From Actinomycetota bacterium (lineage in GTDB: Bacteria; Actinomycetota; Thermoleophilia; Gaiellales; Gaiellaceae): a stretch of DNA of 6,298 bases. Location of the stretch: the NCBI GenBank assembly GCA_013812265.1, contig JACCTQ010000258.1, forward strand, positions 1 to 6,298, read 5' to 3'. Shown here in pieces: positions 6,261 to 6,298 of the stretch; the first letter of the stretch is position 1, and each line of letters opens with the position of its first letter. Made by a program: the position numbers and the translations under genes. The notes beneath the pieces were generated by a model. It saw nothing but the letters and a program-made list of their open reading frames with translations, was not told the origin of the DNA and ran no database searches.

Positions 6261-6269
6261 CCTTCCTTC
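6261..6269 (-). promoter_or_regulatory. Ribosome binding site of prs
   Basis: On the minus strand, GAAGGAAGG precedes the ATG at 6258, with the GAAGGA part ending 5 bases before the start. This supports the long N-terminal form of PRPP synthetase over an internal start. Only 40 bases remain upstream of the gene in this window, too few to judge the promoter or the upstream neighbour. Confidence 0.8.
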
Positions 6270-6298
6270 GTGACCTGACGGGGTGGGAAACCGGCGAG

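Noticed and set aside
5404..6273. A 289-codon plus-strand frame opposite prs
   Set aside because: It is a shadow of prs with no recognisable motif, no ribosome binding site and a skewed Arg/Asp/Val composition.

Overview
The window is high-GC throughout (roughly two thirds G+C or more by eye), with GTG starts, Shine-Dalgarno motifs and tightly packed genes. The protein styles suggest a soil-type actinobacterium, and I would guess the Thermoleophilia/Gaiellales-Solirubrobacterales side. That placement is inferred from general resemblance; there is no rRNA or other marker gene in view.

Layout, left to right. (1) Bases 3-1199, plus strand: the 3' part of a gene for a probably exported protein of unknown function; its reading frame runs off the left edge. 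(2) Bases 1200-1522: a non-coding gap with a perfect 14-bp hairpin (1258-1292), probably the transcription end of gene 1, followed by the leader of the next unit. (3) Bases 1523-4945, plus strand: a compact three-gene unit made of a glycoside hydrolase family 15 enzyme (glucoamylase/trehalase type), a small DUF1360-type membrane protein with a strong ribosome binding site, and a short-chain dehydrogenase/reductase (SDR) with a long C-terminal extension and possible membrane tail. The last two meet at a GTAG stop/start junction with no ordinary start codon. (4) Bases 4946-5193: a 248-base convergent intergenic region with several inverted repeats, ending in a perfect 12-bp stem right behind the next gene's stop. 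(5) Bases 5194-6258, minus strand: ribose-phosphate pyrophosphokinase (prs), complete, with an N-terminal extension and substitutions in its ligand-binding loops.

How the genes fit together: the GH15-DUF1360-SDR set looks like one co-transcribed module that could combine alpha-glucoside (trehalose or maltodextrin) turnover with a membrane-associated redox step. The substrate and physiological role are not visible in the sequence. prs makes PRPP for nucleotide, histidine and tryptophan synthesis and belongs to a separate, oppositely oriented unit.

I found no mobile element, CRISPR array, tRNA or rRNA. The points most worth a second look are the missing canonical start codon of the SDR gene, the altered PRPP-synthase loops, and the unidentified exported protein at the left edge. 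I see no clear sign of a wholly new multi-gene system.
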